A stretch of DNA of 64,000 bases from the NCBI GenBank assembly GCA_018434355.1, contig JAHDPL010000003.1, positions 62,001-126,000 on the forward strand, written 5' to 3'. Positions within the stretch are counted from its first letter, which is position 1. The number at the start of each line of letters is the position of its first letter. This stretch comes from Sporomusaceae bacterium. GTDB lineage: Bacteria; Bacillota; Negativicutes; UBA1444. The notes under the pieces were generated by a model. It saw nothing but the letters and a program-made list of their open reading frames with translations, made no database searches and was not told where the DNA came from. The position numbers and the translations under genes were made by a program. Below, one piece after another: positions 44,239 through 52,251 of the stretch.

Positions 44239-44517
44239 CTATTCCTCCCGGTGGGGTTTGACATCTTCGTCAAAAGCGTAAATTTCGGCCAGGTTGGGCA
44301 ATTCGCCCGCCAGATAGCGATCAATGTCATGAACGTCAATATAAAAGGTGCATCCAACTTCCAGATAGCCTTGTTCCTTGCCCTGACTGGCATTGCGGAT
44401 GGCCAGCAGTTTTTCGCGTAGCGCGAGACAGTTTTGCTGATCTGCTGTCACATTCAGCGTAACTAGGGGCACGCCATACTCTCGTAGCACATCTGCCAGG
44501 TCCATTCTTTCCGACAT
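44239..44517 (-). CDS. small acidic protein of unknown function
   Basis: A 92-residue cytosolic protein with acidic ends and no motif I can name. It starts SERMDLADVLREYGVP and ends in DEDVKPHREE. ATG 44517 fits GGAGGA six bases upstream better than ATG 44523, which is directly behind it. It is preceded by a terminator-like leader hairpin and followed by the exported protein at 43762. Confidence 0.6.
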   Translation of the reverse strand: MSERMDLADVLREYGVPLVTLNVTADQQNCLALREKLLAIRNASQGKEQGYLEVGCTFYIDVHDIDRYLAGELPNLAEIYAFDEDVKPHREE

Positions 44518-44548
44518 CAACATTCCTCCGATTTTTCTTGCTTTACCT

Positions 44549-44605
44549 AAAAAACCTGCGGAACAAATAACGTTCCACAGGTTTTTGCGTTGCTGGGCAA
44601 CAAAA
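44549..44605 (-). promoter_or_regulatory. tandem hairpins in the leader of the 44239 gene
   Basis: On the minus strand a small hairpin GTTGC-CCA-GCAAC is followed by AAAACCTGTGGAAC pairing with GTTCCGCAGGTTTT and a T-run, then GGAGGA and the start codon 30 bases on. It is a terminator in the 5' leader rather than at a gene end, because the two flanking genes diverge. It could attenuate the small gene or stop stray transcription. Confidence 0.5.
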
Positions 44606-44746
44606 TCAGTATAGCAAATAAGCGTGGAAGATGCAATGCGCCGTGTACAAAAGAAGACAGGGAATGAACCTCTTTCATAGTATGTTATTCAGTTTATATC
44701 TATCTGAAAAAGGGTTTCAAAGCAAGAGATAGAAACTATAAATATC

Positions 44747-46189
44747 ATGAGTAAACACCTACCGCCGTCCCTACGGGAGTTATGCCTGCAATACACTAAT
44801 TTGGCAATGGAGGACGTCTGCCAGCTGGAAACGATGGCTGGACAGATTTCTTTCGTTTCTGAACTGACCCAGACAGACATCTTTATCGACGCACTAACCA
44901 GTAATGGTGTCGATGCGATTGTGTTGGCATGGGCCCCACCACGTCAAAACTCGCTTTACCGGCATAGTGTGGTTGGCGAGTTGGCCTACGCAACCCGCGA
45001 ACCGGCTGTTTACCAGGTTTTTTCGGCCGGAGAAATGGTGCGCAATGTAAGGGGAGTTAGTCAGGAAGGGGTTCCGATTGCCCAAACGGTGGTGCCGCTG
45101 CGAAATGTCGATCGCCGGATTATCGGTGTGTTAATCATGGAAAAAGATATCACGGCAGAAGTTCGTCAGGCGGAGCAGGTAGAGTTTCTAAGCCAGACGG
45201 CAGAGCGGCTCAGTAGCACGTTGATGTCGTTTTCGATGACAAACTCGACCTGGGAAGACTGGCTTGGCAACGGGATATTCGTGCTGAACTTAAAAGGCGA
45301 AATTACTTATGCCAACCGAAACGCCGCCAGAATGTACCGAATGGCTCGCGGTTGTGAACCGCTCAGCAGCGATCTGATGGCTATTTTCGGCTACCAGTCC
45401 GTGCAGAGCTTGCTGGAGGCAATGAAAAATCCGATGGAATTCAGCTTTGGGCAACAAGTTTTTCTGTTCCAGGCGCATCCGTTGGTGACATATGGCGACC
45501 TTAGCGGTTGTGTGGTTTCGTTGCAAGATGTGACGGAATTGCGGCGCAAGGAAAAACAGTTGAACATGCAGAGCGCAATAATTCGGGAAATTCATCACCG
45601 TGTCAAAAATAATCTGCAAAATGTAGTATCCCTTTTGAGGCTGCAGATGCATCGTTCACAGTCGCCGGCAGTGCAAGACGAGTTTTCCGCCTGTATAAAC
45701 CGGGTGTTTTCGATTACTCAGGTGCATGACATGTTTGCGCAACAGAATTGGGATTCCATCGATTTATTGGAATTGACGGAAGGGATTTTAACGAAACTTG
45801 TGGAATCCTCTGTTTTGCCGGATCAAGAAATCAAGACCGCCGTGCAGGGTCAGTCAGTGCGAATTCCCGCCTCACAGGCGGTGCCAATGGCTTTGGTGAT
45901 CAATGAACTGGTGACCAATAGCCTGAAGCATGGCATTGGCCATGCCAGCTATGGTGAAATAAGCATTTTGGTCGAAGAATCAGCGGGGATTGTGCATATC
46001 ATGGTCGCAGATAGCGGTGATAAGTTGGTGCTGCCGCACAATCGTGGTAAAAGTGGCCATCTGGGACTTTATATTGTCAACTTGTTAATTTGCGATCAAT
46101 TAGAAGGCAGTTTTCGACTGGAGCGACAAGGCGGATCCACGGTCGCCAAAGTATCATTTGCGCTTTGCAATGCGGAGGAAAACGGATGA
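44747..46189 (+). CDS. eutW: sensor histidine kinase of the ethanolamine two-component system
   Basis: A 480-residue cytosolic kinase. Residues 1-160 form an N-terminal sensor domain like that of EutW/PdtaS kinases; a PAS domain follows (about 170-265, NGIFVLNLKGEITYANRNAARMY); then a HisKA_2 dimerisation domain with REIHHRVKNNLQ, phosphoacceptor His283, and a HATPase with ALVINELVTNSLKHG and GHLGLYIV. In Firmicutes EutW senses ethanolamine and phosphorylates EutV. The ribosome binding site is weak. Its stop overlaps the eutV start by four bases (ATGA). It lies just upstream of the eut genes, supporting the assignment. Confidence 0.88.
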   Translation: MSKHLPPSLRELCLQYTNLAMEDVCQLETMAGQISFVSELTQTDIFIDALTSNGVDAIVLAWAPPRQNSLYRHSVVGELAYATREPAVYQVFSAGEMVRNVRGVSQEGVPIAQTVVPLRNVDRRIIGVLIMEKDITAEVRQAEQVEFLSQTAERLSSTLMSFSMTNSTWEDWLGNGIFVLNLKGEITYANRNAARMYRMARGCEPLSSDLMAIFGYQSVQSLLEAMKNPMEFSFGQQVFLFQAHPLVTYGDLSGCVVSLQDVTELRRKEKQLNMQSAIIREIHHRVKNNLQNVVSLLRLQMHRSQSPAVQDEFSACINRVFSITQVHDMFAQQNWDSIDLLELTEGILTKLVESSVLPDQEIKTAVQGQSVRIPASQAVPMALVINELVTNSLKHGIGHASYGEISILVEESAGIVHIMVADSGDKLVLPHNRGKSGHLGLYIVNLLICDQLEGSFRLERQGGSTVAKVSFALCNAEENG

Positions 46190-46761
46190 AATCGTTATCG
46201 TTGCTGATTGCTGAAGATGAAGTGCTGACAAGGGCTGATATAAGAGCCATGGTGGAAAGAGCCGGACACATTGTCTGCGGTGAATGCGGCAATGGAAAGC
46301 GCGCCATTGAATTAGCACGCCAAATGTTGCCGGACATGGCGATCCTTGACGTGATGATGCCTGAATTGGATGGGATTGAAACGGCGCGGGCCCTATATTC
46401 GCTCAATATACCTGTGGTGATGTTGACGGCATATAGTCAGCCCAACATTGTGAAGCGGGCGGAAAATGTTTATGTCTGCGGCTATTTGGTCAAGCCGGTG
46501 TCAGAACAGAATTTGATGGCTACACTGCGAATTGCCTATGCGCGGTGGAGAGACATGCAATCTATGCGCCAGGAACTGGCCGAAACGAAAGAACTACTGA
46601 AGCAACAAAAAACAATCGCCCGAGCGAAAGCCTTATTTGCCAATGCACAGTGTATATCCGAGCATGCGGCCCATCAACAGATGATTCAGGATGCAATGCA
46701 GCACCGGATTACCCTGGTTGAATTGTCGCGTCAGATTATCAGCGCACGCGCCGCAAAATAA
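46186..46761 (+). CDS. eutV: ANTAR-domain response regulator (antiterminator)
   Basis: A 191-residue regulator. The receiver domain (1-120) has the acidic pocket AEDE and the phosphoacceptor Asp55 in AILDVMMPELDG. A coiled-coil linker leads to a C-terminal ANTAR domain (about 140-191, AKALFANAQCISEHAAHQQM and LVELSRQI) that binds RNA hairpins and prevents termination. AGGAAAACGG precedes the ATG, which overlaps the eutW stop. Its expected targets are the two leaders at 46805 and 48881. Confidence 0.92.
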   Translation: MKSLSLLIAEDEVLTRADIRAMVERAGHIVCGECGNGKRAIELARQMLPDMAILDVMMPELDGIETARALYSLNIPVVMLTAYSQPNIVKRAENVYVCGYLVKPVSEQNLMATLRIAYARWRDMQSMRQELAETKELLKQQKTIARAKALFANAQCISEHAAHQQMIQDAMQHRITLVELSRQIISARAAK

Positions 46762-46804
46762 TTTTTTTCTCAGCAGGATTTTGCACACGACAGCGCGAAT
46801 TAGC

Positions 46805-46837
46805 TATTTCAACAATGGAATATGGGCAGTAGCGCCC
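46805..46837 (+). ncRNA. ANTAR-type hairpin pair in the cobT leader
   Basis: Hairpin P1 is TATTTC-AACAAT-GGAATA (46805-46822) and hairpin P2 GGGC-AGTAGC-GCCC (46824-46837), one base apart, both with hexanucleotide loops beginning with A. The 3' arm of P2 is also the first part of the terminator at 46835, so P2 and the terminator exclude each other. This is the EutV antitermination layout. Loop position 4 is A in both, not the G of the consensus I recall from other species. A near-copy of this block precedes eat. Confidence 0.75.
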
Positions 46838-46881
46838 TTTAATGTCACTACGTAACCGTAGTGGCATTAAAGGGTTTATTT
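46835..46881 (+). terminator. regulated terminator upstream of cobT
   Basis: An 18-base-pair stem, CCCTTTAATG..CACTACG (46835-46852) with its complement at 46857-46874 (one G-U pair), a four-base loop, and TTTATTTTTG. It lies between eutV and the cobT start and shares bases with hairpin P2. Confidence 0.88.
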
Positions 46882-46898
46882 TTGGGGGAGGTCTCAAA

Positions 46899-47954
46899 TT
46901 GGAAAAAATCGTTGCCACAATTCAAAAAATCAAACCGTTAAGCGAATTAGCCATGAAGGAAGCGCAGCTTCGCTTGGATGGTTTGACAAAGCCGGTGGGA
47001 AGTTTGGCTGTACTGGAAAGCATGGCCAGGCAGTTTGCCGGAGTCGTAGGAAACCCCAGGCCGGCGCTGCCGGAAAAAGCCATTGTGTTGATGGCGGCTG
47101 ACCATGGAGTGGCGAGTGAGGGTGTCAGTGCTTTTCCACCGGAAGTGACCGAGCAAATGGTGTACAATTTTGTCCGCGGCGGCGCCGGGATCAATGTGTT
47201 GGCCCGTCATGCCAATGCGCGGCTGATTTTGGTTGATGTTGGCGTGAAAAACCAACTTTCGCCGAGTGTTCCGATTCGACACTGCAAAGTAAAACACGGA
47301 ACAGACAATATGCGTTTGGGTCCGGCCATGAGCAAACAGGAAGCGATTGCTGCGATTGGCGTAGGGATTGACATCGCCAATGAATTGGCGGACGAAGGAA
47401 TCCGCGTGGTAGCGCTGGGTGAAATGGGGATTGGCAATACGACAGCCAGTTCGGCGATTACAAGTGTCTTGACAGGTCGGCCGGTATCGCCGGTAGTTGG
47501 TAAAGGAACCGGGATTGCGCCGGATTTTGTAAATCATAAGATTCAGGTGATTGCCGAGGCGATTGCCTGCAACAACCCCAACCCCAAAGACGCTCTAGAC
47601 GTATTGGCAAAAGTCGGCGGCCTGGAAATTGCCGGATTGGCCGGGGTGGTGCTGGGAGCAGCCTCGCGCGGCATGCTGGTGATGTTGGATGGATTTATTG
47701 CATCGGCTGCTGTGTTGGCGGCTTACCGGATCAGTGTTGCGGTTCGGCCCTATCTGATGGCTTCTCATTTGTCTGAAGAACCTGGGCATGCGGCTATTCT
47801 TGAAGTATTGGGAGTGAAACCCTGTCTTCATTTGAATATGAGATTGGGGGAAGGGACCGGGGCTGCGTTGGGGATGACGCTGCTTGACGCCGCAGTAAAA
47901 ATTATCAATGAAATGGCGACTTTTGAAGAGGCGCAGGTGGCGCCCTCCTGTTAA
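46899..47954 (+). CDS. cobT: nicotinate-nucleotide--dimethylbenzimidazole phosphoribosyltransferase
   Basis: A 351-residue enzyme that activates 5,6-dimethylbenzimidazole to alpha-ribazole phosphate, the lower ligand of cobalamin. VYNFVRGGAGINVLAR, EMGIGNTTASSA (with the conserved nucleotide loop) and the catalytic glutamate in the C-terminal MRLGEGTGAA are all present. The start is TTG 46899 with GGGGGAGG upstream; the frame reaches back to 46842 inside the terminator. It is the first gene of the antiterminated transcript, so it serves cobalamin supply for ethanolamine ammonia-lyase. Confidence 0.95.
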   Translation: MEKIVATIQKIKPLSELAMKEAQLRLDGLTKPVGSLAVLESMARQFAGVVGNPRPALPEKAIVLMAADHGVASEGVSAFPPEVTEQMVYNFVRGGAGINVLARHANARLILVDVGVKNQLSPSVPIRHCKVKHGTDNMRLGPAMSKQEAIAAIGVGIDIANELADEGIRVVALGEMGIGNTTASSAITSVLTGRPVSPVVGKGTGIAPDFVNHKIQVIAEAIACNNPNPKDALDVLAKVGGLEIAGLAGVVLGAASRGMLVMLDGFIASAAVLAAYRISVAVRPYLMASHLSEEPGHAAILEVLGVKPCLHLNMRLGEGTGAALGMTLLDAAVKIINEMATFEEAQVAPSC

Positions 47955-47998
47955 GTTATTGGCAATCAAATTCGAAGAAATGATGGCGGTGAAGCGTG

Positions 47999-48340
47999 AT
48001 GGCAACGGAAAAACAAAGGGTCATTCAGGAATATGTTCCCGGCAAGCAGGTGACAATGGCCCATATCATTCCTAATCCTCAGGGCGATTTGCATGAACGG
48101 CTGGGACTCGACGGCAAAGGGGCGATCGGCATCATGACGATTACTCCCAGCGAAGCGGCGATCATTGCGGCGGATGCCGCAACAAAAGCAGGCAATATTG
48201 AAATCGGCTTTGTCGATCGGTTTACCGGCTCATTGGTAGTTACCGGCGATGTTGCCGATGTGGAGGCTGCAGTTCGTGCGGCCGTCAATACGCTGGTTAG
48301 CGTGCTTGGTTTTACCGCGACGGAAGTGACCCGCAGTTGA
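47999..48340 (+). CDS. eutS: EutS-type microcompartment shell protein
   Basis: A 113-residue circularly permuted BMC-H protein. It starts with the extension [21 protein letters not shown] typical of EutS/PduU, followed by the BMC core [38 protein letters not shown] and a final [15 protein letters not shown]. Quoted parts are consecutive pieces of the fold. EutS makes bent hexamers that help shape the shell. It lies 45 bases after cobT and overlaps eutP by four bases. Confidence 0.92.
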   Translation: MATEKQRVIQEYVPGKQVTMAHIIPNPQGDLHERLGLDGKGAIGIMTITPSEAAIIAADAATKAGNIEIGFVDRFTGSLVVTGDVADVEAAVRAAVNTLVSVLGFTATEVTRS

Positions 48341-48786
48341 AGAACAAAATCTTGTTGATTGGCGGGGTTGGCGCAGGAAAGACGACGTTGAAACAACGGT
48401 TGCTTCAGGAGTCTTTAACATATCGCAAGACCCAGGTAATTGATTTCAAGGGTTTGTTTATCGACTGTCCCGGTGAATACATTCAAATTCCCACCTATTA
48501 CCGGGTGTTGATCGATGCTAGCCATCGGGTGTCGGAAGTGTGGGCTTTGCAGGATGCGACCAACAAACGGTCGCCATATCCGCCGAAATTCGCCAATGTA
48601 TTCAATAAAAAGACTGTAGTGGGCATTGTTACAAAGCTGGACCGCGAGGACGCCGACACATCGGTTGCTGAAAGATATTTGCAGCAGGCAGGATTCGCCG
48701 ACCCTTTGCACATCATTTCCGCCAAAGAAGGGATTGGTTTGGAACCGTTGATTTTGCGTCTGGAAGCGTTGATGAAAAAAGATTGA
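48337..48786 (+). CDS. eutP: EutP/PduV family GTPase-like protein
   Basis: A 149-residue small GTPase-fold protein. P-loop [10 protein letters not shown] at residues 9-18 and FIDCPGEY (DxPG-like switch) are clear, with VTKLDRED as the guanine motif. EutP of Salmonella was reported to act as acetate kinase; PduV associates with the shell. TTG start overlaps the end of eutS. A regulated terminator follows 122 bases on. Confidence 0.9.
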   Translation: MKNKILLIGGVGAGKTTLKQRLLQESLTYRKTQVIDFKGLFIDCPGEYIQIPTYYRVLIDASHRVSEVWALQDATNKRSPYPPKFANVFNKKTVVGIVTKLDREDADTSVAERYLQQAGFADPLHIISAKEGIGLEPLILRLEALMKKD

Positions 48787-48880
48787 GAAGTTTGCTTTTG
48801 CTTGCAGGAATTTTGCTGATTCGCTCGAAATAGGGAAATAGTAGTTTGGTGTTCCTGCTAGATCACCCATTTGTCTTTTC

Positions 48881-48955
48881 TCCGGGAACAATGAAATACG
48901 GGCAACAACGCCCTTTACAACCGCCGGCATTGCCGGGCGGTTGTAAAGGGCGTTT
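48881..48955 (+). ncRNA. second ANTAR-type leader and terminator, upstream of eat
   Basis: The block AACAATGAAATACGGGC (48887-48902 region) matches the one before cobT with a few changes. P2 is GGGC-AACAAC-GCCC (48899-48912). Its 3' arm GCCC begins a 16-base-pair terminator, GCCCTTTACAACCGCC (48909-48924) with its complement at 48935-48950, followed by GTTTCTT. P1 is not a clean hexaloop here: the 5' arm TTTTC is separated from AACAAT by six extra bases. It should allow eat and the following genes to be expressed only with active EutV. Confidence 0.72.
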
Positions 48956-49020
48956 CTTGTGTCTTGCCGCCCGATTTCACGATGAAGATACATCACCAAA
49001 AATAAAGGAGGACTTATTTT

Positions 49021-50391
49021 ATGAGCAATCCGGCAGACACGAACAAGATTCCGGCCGCAAACGGCGCGCCCCATTTGCAGAGAGTTCTCAAACCGATTCA
49101 CCTATGGGCTCTGGCAGTGGGATTGGTTATCTCGGGCAACTACTTCGGCTGGAGTTATGGGTTCGCCGCCGGCGGTCCGATCGGTCTCGCCATCGCCCTG
49201 GTTCCCGTCACCATTTTTTATGTAACCTTTATTCTATCCTATTCGGAATTGGCCACCGCCATTCCCCATGCCGGAGGACCTTCGGCCTACGCACGTCGCG
49301 CGCTCGGAAAATTCTGGGGCTATATGAATGGCGTCAGTTGTCTGATTGAGTTTGTCTTCGCGCCTCCAGCCATCGCCTTGGCAGTTGGTGGATACATCCA
49401 CAACATGATGCCGGCGATCCCCCAAATGCAAGCGACGATAGTTGCCTTCCTGTTCTTTATTTTAGTCAACTACTGGGGCATGAAAACCTCGGCAATGGTC
49501 GAACTGGTGGTCACCGTGGTGGCGCTGGTCGGCCTGGTGATTTACTGGATCTTGGCTGTACCGCACTTTGAAATGTCCCGTTTGATGGCGCAACCGTTGC
49601 TGCCAAACGGATTTGAAGGGGTTATGGCTGCCGTACCCTTTGCCATCTGGTTCTATCTGGCGATCGAGGGCGGCGCTATGGCGGCTGAGGAATGCGTCAA
49701 TCCGCAAAAAGATATTTCCACAGGGTTCCTGACTGGCATGGCGACATTGATGGTCATGGCATTTTTGACCCTGTTTCTGACAGCAGGTATCGCAGACTAT
49801 AAAACCGTCCAGGCGGTTGACTTCCCGCTGCCGATGGCGCTGAGTGAAGCTGGAGTCGGTGCGGTCGGCGTCGCTTTGGTCAACTTTATCGGCTTGTTTG
49901 GCTTGATTGCCTCCTTGCATGGAATTATCGTCGGCTATTCGCGCCAGACTTACGCAATGGCTCGTACCGGATATTTGCCGAAATTCCTGGCCTATGTTCA
50001 TCCCAAACATCATACTCCCGTCTGGGCGCTGATTTTGCCGGGCCTGGTCGGTCTGGGCGCAGCACTGACAGGATTGACAGACATCGTCATTACGATTTCC
50101 GTATTTGGCTCTGTTGCGATGTATCTGGTCAGTTTGGTCAGTTTGTTTGTGCTTCGTTCCAAGGAACCGGACCTCAAGCGGCCATTCAAAGTATGGTATC
50201 CGGTGGTTCCGGCAATCAGCTTTGTGATCGCTCTGTTTTGCTTAGTCAGCTTGTTTATGGCTTCTGCCGAAGCGTTGAAGTGGGTTGCGTTGGTTTACGG
50301 AGTCGCCATTGCCTATTATTTCATCTGGGGCAACAAGAATATCCGGCCGTTTGAAGAGGAGTTCGGCGTGCTGGATGAATTGGATGCATAA
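49021..50391 (+). CDS. eat: ethanolamine permease
   Basis: A 456-residue APC-family transporter with twelve membrane helices. The start LKPIHLWALAVGLVISGNYF and GGPSAYARRALGKFWGYMNG match the Eat-type ethanolamine permeases of actinobacteria and proteobacteria, which replace EutH in many species. AAAGGAGG precedes the ATG. It is the first gene after the second leader. Confidence 0.92.
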   Translation: MSNPADTNKIPAANGAPHLQRVLKPIHLWALAVGLVISGNYFGWSYGFAAGGPIGLAIALVPVTIFYVTFILSYSELATAIPHAGGPSAYARRALGKFWGYMNGVSCLIEFVFAPPAIALAVGGYIHNMMPAIPQMQATIVAFLFFILVNYWGMKTSAMVELVVTVVALVGLVIYWILAVPHFEMSRLMAQPLLPNGFEGVMAAVPFAIWFYLAIEGGAMAAEECVNPQKDISTGFLTGMATLMVMAFLTLFLTAGIADYKTVQAVDFPLPMALSEAGVGAVGVALVNFIGLFGLIASLHGIIVGYSRQTYAMARTGYLPKFLAYVHPKHHTPVWALILPGLVGLGAALTGLTDIVITISVFGSVAMYLVSLVSLFVLRSKEPDLKRPFKVWYPVVPAISFVIALFCLVSLFMASAEALKWVALVYGVAIAYYFIWGNKNIRPFEEEFGVLDELDA

Positions 50392-50452
50392 AATTAACTC
50401 ATACCGAAAGAAGCGCGGTAGAAATATACATTGAGGGAAAGGGGATATCAAA

Positions 50453-50788
50453 ATGTCCAACAAAGATGGCTTGATTGCTCTGGGCATGGTGGAAACAAAA
50501 GGCGTCGTGGGAGCGGTTGAAGCGGCGGATGCCATGGTTAAGGCGGCCAATGTCACGCTGATCGGCAAAGTCAAAGTGGGTGGAGCGCTGGTCACCGTGA
50601 TGGTGCGCGGCGATGTCGGTGCGGTGAAGGCTTCGGTCGATGCCGGAGCGGCGGCAGCCTCCCGAGTGGGAGAGCTGATGAGCTGTCATGTGATTCCTCG
50701 TCCGCATCCTGATCTGGAAGCGATTTTGCCCAAATTGGCGCCGATCGAAGAAAAAGCCGTCAAGGCGGGTAAAGGCGACGCAAAGTAA
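50453..50788 (+). CDS. eutM: BMC-H shell protein (EutM/PduA-type), copy 1
   Basis: A 111-residue hexamer-forming shell protein. The BMC domain (residues 5-88) has [20 protein letters not shown] and [12 protein letters not shown]; the pore loop is VKVGGAL (about 40-46). A charged tail ([13 protein letters not shown]) follows. AAAGGGG lies before the ATG. A second, diverged copy is at 56723. Confidence 0.92.
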   Translation: MSNKDGLIALGMVETKGVVGAVEAADAMVKAANVTLIGKVKVGGALVTVMVRGDVGAVKASVDAGAAAASRVGELMSCHVIPRPHPDLEAILPKLAPIEEKAVKAGKGDAK

Positions 50789-50791
50789 CCG

Positions 50792-52249
50792 ATGGGCAAG
50801 GAACTGACACTGACCAGCGTAGGCATTGATATTGGCACGACGACAACCCAGTTGGTGTTGTCGCGTCTGACGCTGGTTAATGTCATGCCGGGTTCACAGG
50901 TGCCACGGATTGAAATCTCTCACAAAAGCGTAATTTACATGGGAACTGTTCATTTCACGCCGTTTCTTGATCGTCGGCATGTCGATGGCCCGACGCTGCG
51001 CAAGCTGATTGCGCGGGAATATGAACTGGCTGGCATCGGTCCCGCCGATATCGATACAGGTGCGATCATCATCACCGGCGAGGCGGCCAAGAAAGAAAAC
51101 GCAGCGGAGATTATCCATTCCCTTGCAGATTACGCCGGTGATTTTGTCGTGGCGACCGCCGGCCCCGATCTGGAAAGCCTGATTGCCGGTAAAGGATCCG
51201 GCGCAGAGGAACTGTCGAAACGCTTTCGTAGCCGAATCGCCAATATCGATATTGGCGGCGGAACATCGAATATCGCCCTTTTTGATAAAGGCGTCTGTAT
51301 TGGAACTGCCTGCGTGAATGTCGGCGGGCGCCTGTTTGAGGTCGATGCACTGACCCAGCGGCTTTCCTACGTAACCGCTCCGGCGCAAAATGTTGCGGAT
51401 TGTCTGGCGAAAAAGTGGGGACAGGATTTGTTTCCGGCCGCAACACCTGAAGCCGAACTGGCAGGGATAAATGCCTGCCTGGACCGGATGGTCGAGTCGG
51501 TGGACCGGATGCTATTTCGAGATTTGCTTGCAGCAGTTGATCAATCCCTGGTGATGAGTGACCGTCTTCCTGCGGAGCCGCCGCAAGCAGTCGTTTTTTC
51601 CGGCGGAGTGGCCCGCTATATCTACCAACCGGGGTTGCAATCGTGGTGGATTCATGGCGATGTAGGCCCGTTGTTGGCAGAAGCGTTCCGACGAGGTCGG
51701 GCGTTTCAAAACCTGAAGGTTTATCAGGGGGCGGAAACCCTGCACGCCACGGTGCTTGGCGCCGGTGCGCACACGGTGAATGTTTCCGGCTCGACAGTGA
51801 CGGTTGATAAAAATGTTCTGCCACTACGCAATTTGCCGGCAGTGTATCCGAATCCCAAAACGGACGGAGAATGGAGCTGGGTTGAACCGGCCGGACACTT
51901 TCAAGACGGACTTTACCGAACAGTGGCGCTAATCGTTCCGGTGCTCGGCGATACGGATTTTTCCACGATTACGGATGTGGCCCGTCAGCTGGCGGCGGAG
52001 TTCGGACAAATTGCGGGGTCGCCCAAAGTTGTGATTGCGCAGCAAGATATCGCTAAGGTATTGGGGCAAAGTTTGCAAAGAATTGCTCCCGAGTATGAAC
52101 TGGTATGTCTGGATGGAGTTGAACTAAAATTGGGCGACTTCATCGATATCGCCAAACCGCTCCCGTATGAAGAAGCCGTGCCGGTCATTGTGAAGACTCT
52201 GGTATTTTCCGGCGGAGTCGGACCAGGCAGCGCGAAGGGTAGTGAATAA
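50792..52249 (+). CDS. eutA: ethanolamine ammonia-lyase reactivating factor
   Basis: A 485-residue chaperone-type ATPase that exchanges damaged cobalamin out of EutBC. The N-terminal phosphate loop SVGIDIGTTTTQLVLSRL and a second IANIDIGGGTSNIALFD mark the actin/Hsp70-like fold of EutA. It starts four bases after the shell gene and ends two bases before eutB, so the genes are coupled. Confidence 0.93.
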   Translation: MGKELTLTSVGIDIGTTTTQLVLSRLTLVNVMPGSQVPRIEISHKSVIYMGTVHFTPFLDRRHVDGPTLRKLIAREYELAGIGPADIDTGAIIITGEAAKKENAAEIIHSLADYAGDFVVATAGPDLESLIAGKGSGAEELSKRFRSRIANIDIGGGTSNIALFDKGVCIGTACVNVGGRLFEVDALTQRLSYVTAPAQNVADCLAKKWGQDLFPAATPEAELAGINACLDRMVESVDRMLFRDLLAAVDQSLVMSDRLPAEPPQAVVFSGGVARYIYQPGLQSWWIHGDVGPLLAEAFRRGRAFQNLKVYQGAETLHATVLGAGAHTVNVSGSTVTVDKNVLPLRNLPAVYPNPKTDGEWSWVEPAGHFQDGLYRTVALIVPVLGDTDFSTITDVARQLAAEFGQIAGSPKVVIAQQDIAKVLGQSLQRIAPEYELVCLDGVELKLGDFIDIAKPLPYEEAVPVIVKTLVFSGGVGPGSAKGSE

Positions 52250-52251
52250 GA

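Noticed and set aside
44524-49020. Adenosylcobalamin riboswitch linked to the eut locus, as in Enterococcus
   Set aside because: I looked for the B12-box type core in the intergenic stretches around eutW, cobT and eat and found none.
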